A stretch of 64,000 nucleotides of DNA. It comes from Bufo bufo. Its lineage: Eukaryota > Chordata > Amphibia > Anura > Bufonidae. Below the pieces are notes generated by a model that was given only the letters and a program-made list of their open reading frames with translations, was not told the origin of the DNA and did no database searches. Shown here piece by piece: positions 11,501 through 22,420 of the stretch; the stretch's first letter is position 1, and the number at the start of each line of letters is the position of its first letter. Location: positions 515,430,852 through 515,494,851 of the forward strand of contig NC_053390.1 of assembly GCF_905171765.1 (NCBI RefSeq), read 5' to 3'. The position numbers and the translations under genes are program-made.

Positions 11501-12770
11501 AAGAGACGGTAGCAGTGGAAAAGGAGGAGTCAGCATAGGAGGAGACGGAGGATGGAGTAGGAGGAGGAGAAGAAAAGGCAAGCCTGCATGCAATCCGTGG
11601 TGGTAACACCAAATCCACAAGGGTGCCACGGGTTACATGCTTGATGGCCGTTAGAAGGTTCACCCAGTGGGCAGTTAAAGTTATGTACCTTCCCTGCCAG
11701 TATTTGCTAGACCACGTGTATGTGGTCAGATGTATCTTGGCACCGACACTGTGTGCCAGAGATATATTAACTTGCCGCTGAACATGGCCATATAGTTCAG
11801 GGATGCCCTTCTGGGAGAAATATTTTCTTCCGGGGACCTTCCATTCCAGTGTGCCAATGGCCACAAATTTTCTAAAGGCTTCCGAGTCCACCAATTTATA
11901 TGGCAGTAGTTGGTGGGCTAGCATTTCCGACAAGCCAGCGGTCAGCCGTTGGGTAAGAGGATTATCCGGCGTCATCATTTTTTTACGCTTCAACATTTGG
12001 GCCACGGAAGTCTGCCTTGTGCCAGATGAACGCTACAACGGCACGCTGGAAGGTGGAGTGAAGGACAAATAGGAGGAGAGAGGAGAAGGAGAAGAGGCAG
12101 GACGTGGAGCGCCAGGAGTGTGGCTTTGTGGGTTTTGAGGGCGTTTCTCCCACTGGGCTCGGTGATGGGAGGCCAGGTGCCTTCTTAAGGCTGTCATCCC
12201 TAGTGAGTGTTGGGATTACCACGACTTATGCGTTGACAGCACAGGCTGCAAATGGCAACACTATTGTCAGCAGCTGACATGTTTAAAAAGCCCATACTGC
12301 GGAGCCATGTGCAGGTGTCCTGGGAGCGCAAGATGTGACCGTCCATGGTGGATGGCTCTCTCCAGATACATTTTGCCTTCTGTGCACTGCGAGTTCTGCC
12401 TGCTTCTCCTCCTTATCTGCTGCTCCGTCTCTCCCTATGAACTCCCCTCCTCTTCCTCTGTTGTGGGCACCCACGTGACATCCATTGACACGTCACGCTG
12501 GGTGGCGGCCATTGCTACCTCCTCTTCCGATGCGAAGAATGGCTGCACATCGGAAAGATCTGGGAATGGATGGGAAAATAATTCCTCTGACTCGAGTGGA
12601 GGGGCTATGGTGGTGGTGGTGGTGTCTTTAGGGGTGCACACAGCAGAGATTGAGGAGGGTACAGATACAGAGGATGAGGAGGGTGCAGAAGCAGAAGGCT
12701 GAGTGAGCCACTTAACCAACTTTGGTGCGTCCTTTGACATAATCACAAGCACCTTCTGCAACTTCCCACT
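8580..12770 (-). mobile_element. hAT element A (degenerate, minus strand)
   Basis: The left end TAGTGATGGATGAACATC matches the left end of copy B. The following 270 bp match B's left end over their length (AAAACCTTCAG, CTTACTAGAAGT, TGTGCCCTGCTG). A later block with CAGGCCCCAAAAATTAGGC repeats (about 9665-9830) is also shared with B. The transposase pseudogene follows on the minus strand. Between about 8855 and 9655 there is sequence not found in B, including a degenerate GTGACCGGATAACACC-type tandem repeat (about 9360-9460). The true right end was not found; the element is cut at the AT-rich MITE starting at 12771. Confidence 0.7.
9962..12740 (-). pseudogene. hAT (BED-finger) transposase, copy A
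   Basis: Minus-strand remnants appear in family order. The start M-S-K-D-A-P-K-L-V-K-W at 12740 is followed by an acidic serine-rich N-terminus. A BED zinc finger lies at about 12170-12265, with a C-S-L-C pair and R-R-H-L-A-S-H-H. The core at 12005-11382 contains L-T-A-H-W-V-N-L-L and matches the same segment in copy D (54330-54700). The block at 11339-11109 holds C-D-N-D-A-N-L and H-I-L-N-L-V, and the 11102-10620 block ends in an acidic tract. The C-terminal dimerisation part near 10080-9990 reads F-S-T-A-G-G-I-M-T-D-K-R. Several frameshifts and stops make it non-functional, and the last ~20 residues are altered relative to B. Confidence 0.85.
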
Positions 12771-12999
12771 CAGTGATGAGCGGCAAGGACAATATTCAAA
12801 TTTGCGATATTTCGTGAATATTTGGGCGAATATTCGCATAAACATTTTTTTGCATAAAAATTCGCATGAACTGGTATTAAAAAAAATAGAATATTCGCGA
12901 TTACAAATATATTTTGGGATATTCTAAATATTCGCGAATTCTCGAAGTGCCGATATTCGCGATTAAAATTCGCAATTCGAATATTCGTGATCAACACTA
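12771..12999. mobile_element. AT-rich hAT-ended MITE, GAATATTCG type
   Basis: It starts CAGTGATGAGCGGC and ends GTGATCAACACTA, inverted versions of the TAGTGxTGA hAT end. The interior is built of GAATATTCG and TTCGCGAA motifs in both orientations. It has no coding capacity and no clean 8-bp duplication; its right end abuts the next element with one base between them. Confidence 0.65.
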
Positions 13000-13000
13000 G

Positions 13001-15494
13001 TAGTGATGAGCGGCAGCGGTCATATTCAAATTCGCGATATTTCGAGAATATTTCGTAGAATATTCATAGAATATTCGCAAATTCAAATATTCGTTATATT
13101 CTACGATTTTTTTTACAAAAAAAATCGGCAAGGTAATGATCGTGTAATATGCGAATTTTCGTATTCGAATTTTCAAATTTTTCAACTTTTAGACAGAAGA
13201 AGGCTGCAATATACTTGACTTTAGGAGTAGTGTTGTTTGCGAATTTTGCTCTATATTCGCTTTTTTTTTCGAATATTCGCTATATTGCTATAACTTCGTT
13301 TTTTCAAATATTTGTAATATTCTAAAACAAGAATATATAGCAATATAGCAAATATTCGAAAAAAACGAATATAAAGCAATTTAGCTAATATAGTGCTATA
13401 TTCTTCTTTGTCTAATAGTTGTAATTTTTTTCTCATCTGAAGTTCAGATTGGAAAAAAATTACAACTATAAAAAAAAAGATTATAGCCCTATATTAGCTA
13501 AATTGCTCTATATTAGTTTTTTTTTTTCGAATATTCGCTATATTGCTATAACTTCGTTTTTTTGAATATTAATAATATTCCAAAACAAGAATATATAGCA
13601 ATATAGCGAATATTCGAAAAAAACGAATATAGAGCAATTTAGCTAATATAGTGCTATAACCACCTCAGCCCCATAGCTTAAACACCCTGAAAGACCAGGC
13701 CACCTTTTACACTTCTGACCTACACTGCTTTCACCGTTTATTGCTCGGTCATGCAACTTACCATCCAAATGAATTTTACCTCCTTTTCTTCTCACTAATA
13801 GAGCTTTCATTTGGTGGTATTTCATTGCTGCTGACATTTTTACTTTTTTTGTTATTAATCGAAATTTAACGATTTTTTTGCAAAAAAATGACATTTTTCC
13901 CTTTCAGTTGTAAAATTTTGCAAAAAAAAACGAGATTCATATATAAATTTGCTCTAAATTTATTTTTCTACATGTCTTTGATAAAAAAAACTGTTTGGGT
14001 AAAAAAAAAAATGTTTTGGGTAAAAGTTATAGCGTTTACAAACTATGGTACAAAAATGTGAATTTCAGCTTTTTGAAGCAGCTCTGACTTTCTGAGCACC
14101 TGTCATGTTTCCTGAGGTTCTACAATGGCCAGACAGTACAAACACCCCACAAATGACCCCATTCCGGAAAGTAGACACCCTAAGGTATTCGCTGATGGGC
14201 ATAGTGAGTTCATAGAACTTTTTATTTTTTGTCACAAGTTAGCGGAAAATGATGATTTCTTTTTTTTTTTTCTTACAAAGTCTCATATTCCACTAACTTG
14301 TGACAAAAAATAAAAACTTCCATGAACTCACTATGCCCATCAGCGAATACCTTGGGGTGTCTTCTTTCCAAAATGGGGTCACTTGTGGGGTAGTTATACT
14401 GCCCTGGCATTCTAGGGGCCCAAATGTGTGGTAAGGAGTTTGAAATCAAATTCTGTAAAAAATGGCTGGTGAAATCCGAAAGGTGCTCTTTGGAATCTGG
14501 GCCCCTTTGCCCACCTAGGCTGCAAAAAAGTGTCACACATGTGGTATCTCCATATTCAGGAGAAGTTGGGGAATGTGTTTTGGGGTGTCATTTTACATAT
14601 ACCCATGCTGGGTGAGAGAAATATCTTGGCAAAAGACAACTTTGTATAAAAAAAATGGGAAAAGTTGTCTTTTGCCAAGATATTTCTCTCACCCAGCATG
14701 GGTATATGTAAAATGACACCCCAAAACACATTCCCCAACTTCTCCTGAGTACGGCGATACCAGATGTGTGACACTTTTTTGCAGCCTAGATGCGCAAAGG
14801 TGCCCAAATTCCAAAGAGCACCTTTCGGATTTCACTGGTCATTTTTTACAGAATTTGATTTCAAACTCCTTACCACACATTTGGGCCCCTAGAATGCCAG
14901 GGCAGTATAACTACCCCACAAGTGACCCCATTTTGTCGGTGTGCGCGCGTTCACAGGAAATCTCGCGTCTCGCGAGATGACGCACGGATGCGTCCAGGAG
15001 AAATGAATCAACCACCTTCCGGACGCATCCGTGCGTTAGGCGGTCGGGAGGTGGATAATCTTCTTTGTCTAATAGTTGTAATTTTTCTCTTATCTGAAGT
15101 TCAGATTGGAAAAAAATTACAACTATAAAAAAAAAAAGATTATAGCACTATCTTAGCTAAATTGCTCTATATTCGTTTTTTTTTTTTTCCAATATTCGCT
15201 ATATTGCTAAAACAAGAATATATAGCAATATAGCGAATATTCGGAAAAAAAAAGAATATAGAGCAAAATTCGCAAACAACACTACTCCTAAAGTCAAGTA
15301 TATTGCAGCCTTCTTATTGGCCCACAAGCTAGAAGTAGGGAGGGATCATGTGTACTGATAAAAATAAAAAAAATCGAATATAAAAAAAAAATAAAAAAAA
15401 AAATTACGAATATATATCACTATATTAGAAATATTAGTGAATTTTCAAAGTACCTATATTCGCAATAAAATTCGAATATTCGTGATCAACACTA
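13001..15494. mobile_element. AT-rich hAT-ended element with nested hairpins
   Basis: It starts TAGTGATGAGCGGC and ends GTGATCAACACTA. Inside, a large inverted repeat pairs about 13194-13290 with 15215-15318 (both arms contain GGCTGCAATATACTTGA and CTCCTAAAGTC or their reverse). Between the arms lie several copies of an AT-rich hairpin unit with CGAATATTCGCTATATTGC. One of those copies was hit by the piggyBac derivative at 13660-15054. There is no coding capacity. The duplication is not recognisable, so the boundaries rest on terminal sequence only. Confidence 0.6.
13660..15054. mobile_element. Non-autonomous piggyBac derivative, ATAA duplication
   Basis: The left end CCACCTCAGCCCCATAGC and right end GGCGGTCGGGAGGTGG correspond to the two ends of the full-length piggyBac element at 23716-29721. 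Most of its interior matches that element's array region. It is flanked by ATAA at 13656-13659 and 15055-15058 rather than the usual TTAA. The related AT-rich hairpin copies nearby read GGCTATAATCTTT on the reverse strand at the matching place, so ATAA was probably the original target. The transposase gene is absent. It has two internal fold-backs: one centred near 14270 (TCACAAGTTAGCGG) and one near 14650 (TTGGCAAAAGACAACTT). Confidence 0.85.
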
Positions 15495-15539
15495 ATCGCA
15501 TCCGCGCGGAATACTCACCCGTGTGAAAGGGGCCTAAGT
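15495..15539. mobile_element. Fragment of a CTTTCACAC-ended MITE
   Basis: ATCGCATCCGCGCGG followed by GTGTGAAAGGGGCCTAA looks like the right end of a Harbinger-type frog MITE. Its other end is not found near by. Confidence 0.4.
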
Positions 15540-16355
15540 TGTTAGTGTCTCTAGTATCATGGCTCCCCAGATCATCACACCAGCAGTTTGGGCAATGTGT
15601 CGCTCTACAGCAAAAGCAGCAAAGGCAGGACTAATGCCCTTATCACAAGGCCTCTATACTGGAACTCGACTGTTATGGGATCCCATACAGAACCTGGATT
15701 CATCACCAAAGATGATTCCAGTCCGTAGCAGTCCAGAGTTCTCGTTCATGACACCACTTCAAACGATGGTGGTTGGCTGTCAATGGGAGGACACATAATG
15801 GGCACTGTGACACCAAATTTCCAGCTACAAGTCTAGAAATAGTTCAGGTAGAGAGGTGGGTGTAAAATGAACGAAACGGTGGGAGCTGCTCGTGCTTGTT
15901 GACAGATCAAATGATCCTCTCTACTGGTAGTCTGTCTGGGCGGTCCAGAAACTGTTTGTCCTGTGGATGCCCTCACATAACCATGGCTGTTAGCCAATAC
16001 CTCTTAACAGCTAGGTCAGAACAGCCTAGATGGTGGGCAATTCATTAAAACAACCAATGATGTGCCCTGCTCAAAGTCTGTCACCTTGGCAAAATGTTTT
16101 ATTGTTGTAGAGACATGTCTAGCAGTCTATGATCTCTCACCAAGAGGTACAATACCCCAAAGTAGCTGCTGAAAGCCTTTTTATAGGGCAGATGTATGAG
16201 CACTTTTATGGCTTTTTGTGGCAAGACCCAGTGTCTAATCAGACCACACTTGTAGTCATTTACACATCTGCCTAAGACATAATTACATATCGAATTTTGC
16301 AGCAATCTGAAATTTCTGTCTGGGTACATTATATATTTTTTTGACAGTGAGTGTA
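15540..16355 (-). pseudogene. Tc1-like transposon remnant
   Basis: Read on the minus strand, this has the plan of a Tc1-like element in strongly decayed form: a conserved leader containing CTCATACATCTGCCC, then an HTH segment with stops, then a block near 15960-15900 containing D-R-P-D-R-L-P-V-E-R. A DDE half follows toward 15560, with A-T-D-W-N-H-L-W and C-W-C-D-D-L-G-S-H. Stops are frequent in every frame. I recognise it as a second Tc1-like subfamily, unlike the copies at 1567-3060 and 31845-33708. Boundaries are approximate. Confidence 0.6.
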
Positions 16356-17345
16356 TTACCCTTGTAATAAATTACGGTTTGTTTTCTGAAATGTGCAATC
16401 ACTGACAAAACACATTTCCTCAAATACATAGTAAGTAGTACTTGCCAAAGTTAATATAATCATTCATCCCAATGGTAAAATAAAGTGTTTGATGTCTACC
16501 TAATAATTAACTAGAGCTCGGAACTAATACAAGTTCTTGTTCTCAAAGTTCCTGAAAATGTGTTACATAACATGATAAATACTACAAGAGAATTTAGACT
16601 AGAACCTTCAGAATCACATGTGCATATCCATGAAGCAAACATAATTACAAAAAACAAGATGGCTGCACACCATTATACATACAAACGATAGAGCTTAGAA
16701 ATGGGGGTCATTCTAGATAAAAGTGGTACAATATTGACTATAAATGAGTTAATGGAAGCTCTAAGTGCACATATTTGCTCAAACATGTGTCTGGCCCATC
16801 TACCAGGCGTCAAGGTGGCTTCCGCAGATGGGTCCCTAACACTAAATATACTGCCTCACTTTGAGATGGGTTTCTCAATGGGCGTCTGCGGTATGCCAGA
16901 CCTTGCAGGGGAATTATGTGCGAGGTCACGGTGTGAGCAATAGGTGGGCCGAGGTAAATACAGTTCTGGTTACTCACGGTTACGTCATCCCTGGGCAGGC
17001 TCACATAAGTGAAGAGGAGAACGGCACAAGGATTCTCTGGGGCACACTCTGGTGTAAGGGACACTTGCCAGATGGAGGTTTGAGGTGCCCTTGATGGTAT
17101 TAATGTGCCAGTGGCAAGGTCCCTTGTAGTCGTGATGCCAGTACCTTTTGTATGGAGGCATAACCATTTACTATAGTGTTAATAGAGGAACTTGAGTCTG
17201 AGGCAAGCAGGATGAAACTCAAAATGGAACTTTACTGAAGATGACTTTTGATAACAGTTCATCCAAAGCATTTAAAAAGTCTTAGTACAGAGATATCACT
17301 GCTGCAAGTCCTCTGCTGACAGGTGTAACTGTCCCTCTCTAGATA
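16356..17345. other. No gene; unclassified, possibly LTR-like
   Basis: I find no coding domain. The part from about 17165 (GAACTTGAGTCTGAGGCAAG, AAAATGGAACTTTACTG) looks like LTR or internal sequence of a vertebrate retroelement and seems to continue at 20146 beyond the TTAA element, but no matching partner copy is present to prove it. Confidence 0.35.
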
Positions 17346-17435
17346 TTAACCCCTTCCCGACAGCAATCTGTATATATACGTGATAGCTGCACATACCCCG
17401 TGCAGCTACCACGTATATAGACGTCAAGCCAGCTC

Positions 17436-18189
17436 TTTAATCCAAGCGCTGCAAAGCGCTTGGATTAAAGTTTCTGCCCCTGTCCTGCTGCTGTCACGGA
17501 CAGCATACAGTTCAGTAATGCCGGCAAGGGACCAATCGGAGTGGCCCCTTGCCGACAATCGATCCGATTGGTTAGTCTGTGCAGACTAACCAATCGGATC
17601 GCGGCAGTGAAAAAATGCCGGTTTCAGGCTCTGATCTGCGCTCTGCAGATCAGAGCCTGAAATCAGGTAATGTGTCCTCGTGCCCCCCTCCCCGATCTGT
17701 GCCCCCCATGTGTGCCCCCCATGTGTGCCCCTTCAAGCCCCCCCTTGTGTCCGCCTGCCGCTGAATCCTGCTGCTTATCTCCTGCGGTCCGCCCCCTCCC
17801 CGCCCCATACATTCCTCCTGCCCCCTCAAAGCTGGCCCCTCAATGCTGCCCCCTTTCCAGCACTGCCCCCATGCCGTGCGGTCCCCCTGCTGTGTGTGAT
17901 GGCGGCGGCTCCATTCCTGAGCCGCTGCCATCAGCAGAGAGTGTCAGCTCTATGCTGACACTCTGCTGTAACCCCATAGATGCTGCGGCAGCGGCATCCA
18001 TGGGGTTAATAGAGGGAGGGGGCTCCCTCTCCCCACCATCGGGGCTGCTGCGCTGCCATGGCAACCGGACGCTTTGCAAAATCGTCCGCTGTTGCCACCT
18101 ACAGGGCATCTGATTGTATTATACTTTGCAATGCAAGAGCATTGCAAAGTATAGTACAGCCATCAGCCCCACTGGATCTTCAAGATCCA
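17436..18189. repeat. Series of perfect stem-loops
   Basis: Stem-loops read directly: 17436-17469 (15-bp stem, 4-base loop), 17560-17601 (20-bp stem, 2-base loop), 17622-17662 (18-bp stem, 5-base loop), 17938-17964 (11-bp stem), 18121-18152 (14-bp stem, 4-base loop) and 18173-18189 (8-bp stem). They lie in one arm of the TTAA element. Confidence 0.85.
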
Positions 18190-18314
18190 AGAGGGACTTG
18201 ATAAAAAAAAAAAAATTGAAAATAATAAAAGTAAAAATAAATAAATAAATAAAAATGTAAAATTAAATAAAGAAATTGCTTTTTCCTATAAAAAATTAAA
18301 AAAAATAATAAAAA

Positions 18315-19230
18315 ATACACATATTAGGTATCACCGCGTCCGTAACGACCGTCTCTATAACTATATCACATGATAGACCCCGTCTGATAAACACCATAAA
18401 AATAAAAAAAACGGTGTAAAAAAAGCCATTTTTGTCACCTTACATCACAAAAAGTGCAACAGCAAGCGATCAAAAATGCTTATGACCCCCAAAATAGTAC
18501 CAATCAAACTGTTACCCCATACCGCAAAAAATGATACCCTATTTAAGACAATCGCCCAAAAAATAAAAAATCTATGGCTCTCAGACTATGGAGACACTAA
18601 AACATCATTTTTTTGGTTTCAGAAATGCTATTATTGTGTAAAACTTAAATAAATAAGAAAAAGTATACATATTAGGTATTGCCACATCCGTAACGATCTG
18701 CTCTATAAAACTGTCAGATGACCTAACCCCTCAGATAAACGCTGTAAAAATAAATAAATAAAAACTGTTCCAAAACAGCCAATTTTTTGGTCACTTTGCC
18801 CCATAAAGTGTAATAATGAATGATCAAAAAATCCTATGTACCCAAAAATGGTACCAATAAAAACCTCAACTCTTTCTGCAAAAAACGAGCCCCTGCACAA
18901 GACGATCGGCAGAAAAATAAAAAAACATATGGCGTTCAGAAAATGGAGACACAGAAACATAATTTCTTTTTCAAAATTGCTTTATTATGTAAAACTGAAA
19001 CAAACAAACAAAGAAAGTAGACATATTTGATATCATTGAGTCCGTAACAACCTGCTCTATAAAAATAGCACATGATCTACCCTGTCAGATAAATCTTGTA
19101 AAAAAAAAAAAAACGGTGCCAAAACAGCCATTTTTCAGTTACCTTGCCTCCTAAAAAATTAATATAGAGCAATTAAAAATCATATGTACCCCAAAATAGT
19201 ACCAATAAAACTGGCACCTTATCCCCTAGT
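18315..19230 (+). repeat. Three tandem copies of a ~350-bp unit
   Basis: TATTAGGTAT (18322), TATTAGGTAT (18670) and TATTTGATAT (19024) each begin the same series: CCGTAACGA/AAC, then CTCTATAA, GATAAA, a poly-A tract, AACAGCCA, GTACCAAT. Spacings are 348 and 354 bp; the third copy is partial. The copies are clearly diverged. Confidence 0.85.
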
Positions 19231-20145
19231 TTCCAAAATAGGGTCACTTTTTGGGAGTTTCTACTGTATGGGTGCATCAGGGGGGCTTTAATGACATGGC
19301 ATCTAAAACCAGTTTAGCAAAATCTGCCTTCCAAAGACCATACGACGTTCCTTTCCTTCTGCGCCCTGCTGTGCGCCCTTACATCAGTTTACTACCACAT
19401 GTGGGGTGTTTCTGTAAACCGCAGAATCAGGTTAATAAATGTTGAGTTTTGTTTGGCTGTTAACCCTCAATGTGTTAAAGAAAAAAATTTAATAAAATGG
19501 AAAATCTGCCAAGAAAGTGAAATTTAGAAATTTCATCTCCATTTTCCTTGAATTCTTGTGGAACACCTAAAGGGTTAACAAAGTTTGTAAAATCAGTTTT
19601 GAGTAACTTGAGGGGTGTAGTTTCTACAATGGGGTCATTTATGGGGGGTTTCCACTATGTAAGCTCCACAAAGTGACTTCAGACCTGAACCTGGTCCTTA
19701 AAAAGTGGGTTTTGGAAATTTTATGAAAAATTTGAAGAATTGCTTCTAAACTTCTAAGCCTTCTAACGTCCAAAAAAAATAAAATGACACGAACGATGCC
19801 AACATAAAGTAGACATAAAGTAGACATATGGGAAATGTTAAGTAGTAAGTATCTTATTAGGTATGACTTTCTGTTTTAGAAGCAGAGAAATTGAAATTTT
19901 GAAAATTGTGAATTTTTCTTTTTTTTTAAATAAATTTGGTACTTTTTCATAAATAAAGGTGAAATATATTGACTCAAATTTATGTCTATCATGAAGTACA
20001 ATATGTCACGAGAAAACAATCTCAGAGTGGCTTGGATAAATAAAAGTGTTCCAAAGCAATTACCACATAAAGTGACGCATGTCAGATTTGTAAATTTTGA
20101 CCTGGACACTGGGGCATCAATGACCCTTGGTCATGAAAGGGTTAA

Positions 20146-20640
20146 ATAAGGAAATTGTAGCCTTACTGATAGATGACTTCAGGAATGGTCCTGGTAATCC
20201 TGGTTCAGGCTGGTGAAGTTGCCAAAGGCTGGTAAATCCTTCACGGTGGAGTCCAAAGGTCCTAAGGCACTAGTAAGATGTGTCCAATAACCCTTTGGTG
20301 GTGGTCTCCTTTCTGTAGTATTCTCTGAATGAATAAAGCACTTCAGCTCTGGGCTGAGATATGGCTGAGGGCTCAAAATAACAGGCTGCAATACTGCTTG
20401 GCTGTGCTCAACTACAACTCTAGTCTCAACAGGAAGTTATCTGGAAACTAGACTAAACTGGCTAGGCCTGAGCTGAACTATATATATGGGAGGTATTATC
20501 TCCCCCTAATGGTAAACTCAGTGTAATTGAATGCTAATACATCTGTTAGCAGGGATGATGCATAAGGACACATAGCAGCTTAACAACAGGCTATAAAAAG
20601 GCATATAAAGTGCAATACGACAACTTTGCAGTACCCACGA
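20146..20640. other. No gene; unclassified, possibly LTR-like
   Basis: This is continuous with the sequence left of 17346 if the TTAA element is removed. It has no coding domain. AGTTATCTGGAAACTAG and CTATATATATGGGAGG could belong to an LTR promoter region, but this is not shown. Confidence 0.3.
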
Positions 20641-20996
20641 GGGTAGTGGGACGCTGCATGTCTCCTTTTCCCTGGCTGCAGTGCAGTCCATTCACTAAGG
20701 AGAGTGTCACAGCCAGGCAGAAGGTGATTTTTTTTCTCCCTGGCTGTGACGCTCTTCTTTGTGATTAGACCACGCTACAACCAGGGAGAAGGAGACGCCC
20801 ATTTAGAAACCCTGGCGTCTCCTCCTCCCTGTTCATATGCTATTAATTAGCATACCAGGCAGGAGAATTTAACAGGGGCACAGCGGGTGAAAGGGGCAGC
20901 GCCCAGGAAAATTTGTAAACACTATTAGATCCCTGCTTTATGCCTTACATAACGTGCTACTTATTTTATAATGTCTGGACCCATGAAAGGTCATCT
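20641..20996. mobile_element. Right part of a TTAA hairpin MITE
   Basis: It ends CCCATGAAAGGTCATCT directly before the TTAA at 20997-21000, which it shares with the next element. It contains a hairpin pairing GTGTCACAGCCAGG near 20703 with CCTGGCTGTGACGC near 20740. Its left end is not found. Confidence 0.55.
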
Positions 20997-21000
20997 TTAA

Positions 21001-21366
21001 AGAGGACCTTTCATGGGTCCAAAGAATATGAACTTAGTAGCAGGCTGCATAGAGCGGTTCGCAGAGATCTAAGTGCACTTACTATTATTCCTGGGCCGCT
21101 CCATTTGCTCGCTGTGGCCCCCAGTAATTTCTCAGTATTCGGTCCAAGTAGGAGGAGACGCCAGTGTCTCTCCTTCTCCCGGACAGCAGCGCTGTCCAAT
21201 CACAGCGCAGAGCTCAGAGCCAGGGAGGTTTTTTTTTTGACCGGGGGCCACAGTGGGCGAACGGAGCAGCGCCGATGAATAATAGTAAGTGCACTTAGAT
21301 CCCTGGGCGCCGCTCTATGTAGGCTGCTACTAAGTTCATATTCTTTGGACCCATGAAAGATCCTCT
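21001..21366. mobile_element. TTAA hairpin MITE (AGAGGACC ends)
   Basis: The ends AGAGGACCTTTCATGGGTCC and GGACCCATGAAAGATCCTCT are inverted, with TTAA at 20997-21000 and 21367-21370. The inverted arms extend well inside (AAAGAATATGAACTTAGTA and reverse). Non-coding. Confidence 0.8.
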
Positions 21367-21370
21367 TTAA

Positions 21371-21856
21371 GTAAAATAATAAACCAAAAACAGGCAGATA
21401 ACAGCTAAACAGACGAACACATGGGTTAATAGAAAACACCAAGCCATATTATTCAAAAAGGTACATCCATTAAAAAGGTACATCCATCATAGAAATTTTA
21501 TGTTTCAGCAGTATAAAACGCCTTTATCAAGCATGCAATAGCATATAAAGTTCAAACCTATATACCATAGCCTTCTTAACTATTGCTTAGTACACAAGTC
21601 AAGGTATTGGTTGCCATTAGGGATGAGTGAACCCAAATTTTGCAGTTGCGGTGTTCAGGTGATTTTTGTATTACTTTATTTTTTTCCATTATAACATGTT
21701 TATATCGAAAAATAAGATAATTCTTAAGATTGAATGCAAAAGGGAAACCTTTAGAGGCATTCAGTCTTGCATTCCGTCATAATAGAAGTCTATGGACAGC
21801 ATAATGGATCCGTCCTGGTTTTCGTTATGCTGTCCACAGACTTCTGTTATGATGGA
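21371..21856. other. No gene; hAT end fragment and a hairpin
   Basis: TTAGGGATGAGTGAACCC at 21617 matches the left end of hAT element D, so a short hAT end fragment lies here. At about 21770-21860 there is a fold-back pairing AGAAGTCTATGGACAGCATA with TATGCTGTCCACAGACTTCT. CAGTATAAAACGCCTTTATC near 21511 is reminiscent of Penelope-type termini. No coding domain. Confidence 0.5.
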
Positions 21857-22420
21857 ATGTTACAATAACAAGAATGTACCAGTATAAATACCACGTAATT
21901 AAAGAGGACCTTTCACCGATTATTACACTATAAACTTAGTATACAGACATGTAGAGCGGCGCCCGGGGATCTCACTGCACTTACTATTATCCCTGGGCGC
22001 CGCTCCGTTCTCCTGCTATGCCCTCCGGTATCTCAGCTCACTAAGTTATAGTAGACGGAGATTTCAGTCACTAAGTTATGGTAGGCGGAGTCTGCCCTTG
22101 TTCTGCTCTAGCGCTGGCCAATCGCAGCGCAGAGCTCACAGCCTGGGAGGTTATTTTCTCCCAGGCTGTGAGCTCTGCAATGCGATTGGCCAGCACTACA
22201 GAAGAACAAGGGCAGACTCCGCCTACCATAACTTAGTGAACGGAGATACCGGAGGGCATAGCAGGAGAACGGAGCGGCGCCCGGGGATAATAGTAAGTGC
22301 AGTGAGATCCCCGGGCGCCGCTCTACATGTCTGTATAGTTAGTTCACAATGTTATAATCGGTGAAAGGTCCTCTTTAATTACGTGGTATTTATACTGGTA
22401 CATTCTTGTTATTGTAACAT
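21857..22420. repeat. Outer palindrome carrying a MITE at its centre
   Basis: The arms ATGTTACAATAACAAGAATG... (21857 onward) and the reverse complement ending at 22420 are perfectly inverted over about 43 bp. They meet at ACCACGTAATTAATTACGTG once the inner MITE is removed. The outer right side continues CTGGTCCTCTTTAAG, another AGAGGACC-type end; the outer left side is cut off. Confidence 0.8.
21903..22374. mobile_element. TTAA hairpin MITE, near-perfect palindrome
   Basis: The ends AGAGGACCTTTCACCGATTA and TAATCGGTGAAAGGTCCTCT are exact inverses, flanked by TTAA at 21899-21902 and 22375-22378. Most of the 472 bp folds back on itself (GCGGCGCCCGGGGAT, CCTACCATAACTTAGTG and so on). Non-coding. 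Confidence 0.9.

Larger units (their letters stand above)
17350..20141. mobile_element. 2.8-kb TTAA-target non-autonomous element
   Basis: The ends CCCCTTCCCGAC and CATGAAAGGG are flanked by TTAA at 17346-17349 and 20142-20145, as in piggyBac-type transposition. The left third holds a row of perfect hairpins and a C-rich block. The middle holds three copies of a 350-bp repeat. The right third has the modules TTCCAAAATAGGGTCACTTT and TTCTACAATGGGGTCATTTA, which also recur in the piggyBac elements at 13660 and 23716. No transposase is encoded; proline-rich open frames at 17670-18113 arise from the C-rich tract. Confidence 0.7.

Noticed and set aside
12771..12999. Right end of hAT element A
   Set aside because: The sequence at 12771 is a left-type end in direct orientation, so it begins a new element; A's own right end was not found.
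16700..17100. Possible host exon
   Set aside because: Short overlapping frames on both strands with no domain and no convincing splice sites.
17670..18113. Proline/cysteine-rich 147-residue frame
   Set aside because: It lies in a C-rich, hairpin-rich part of a non-autonomous TTAA element, with overlapping frames on both strands.
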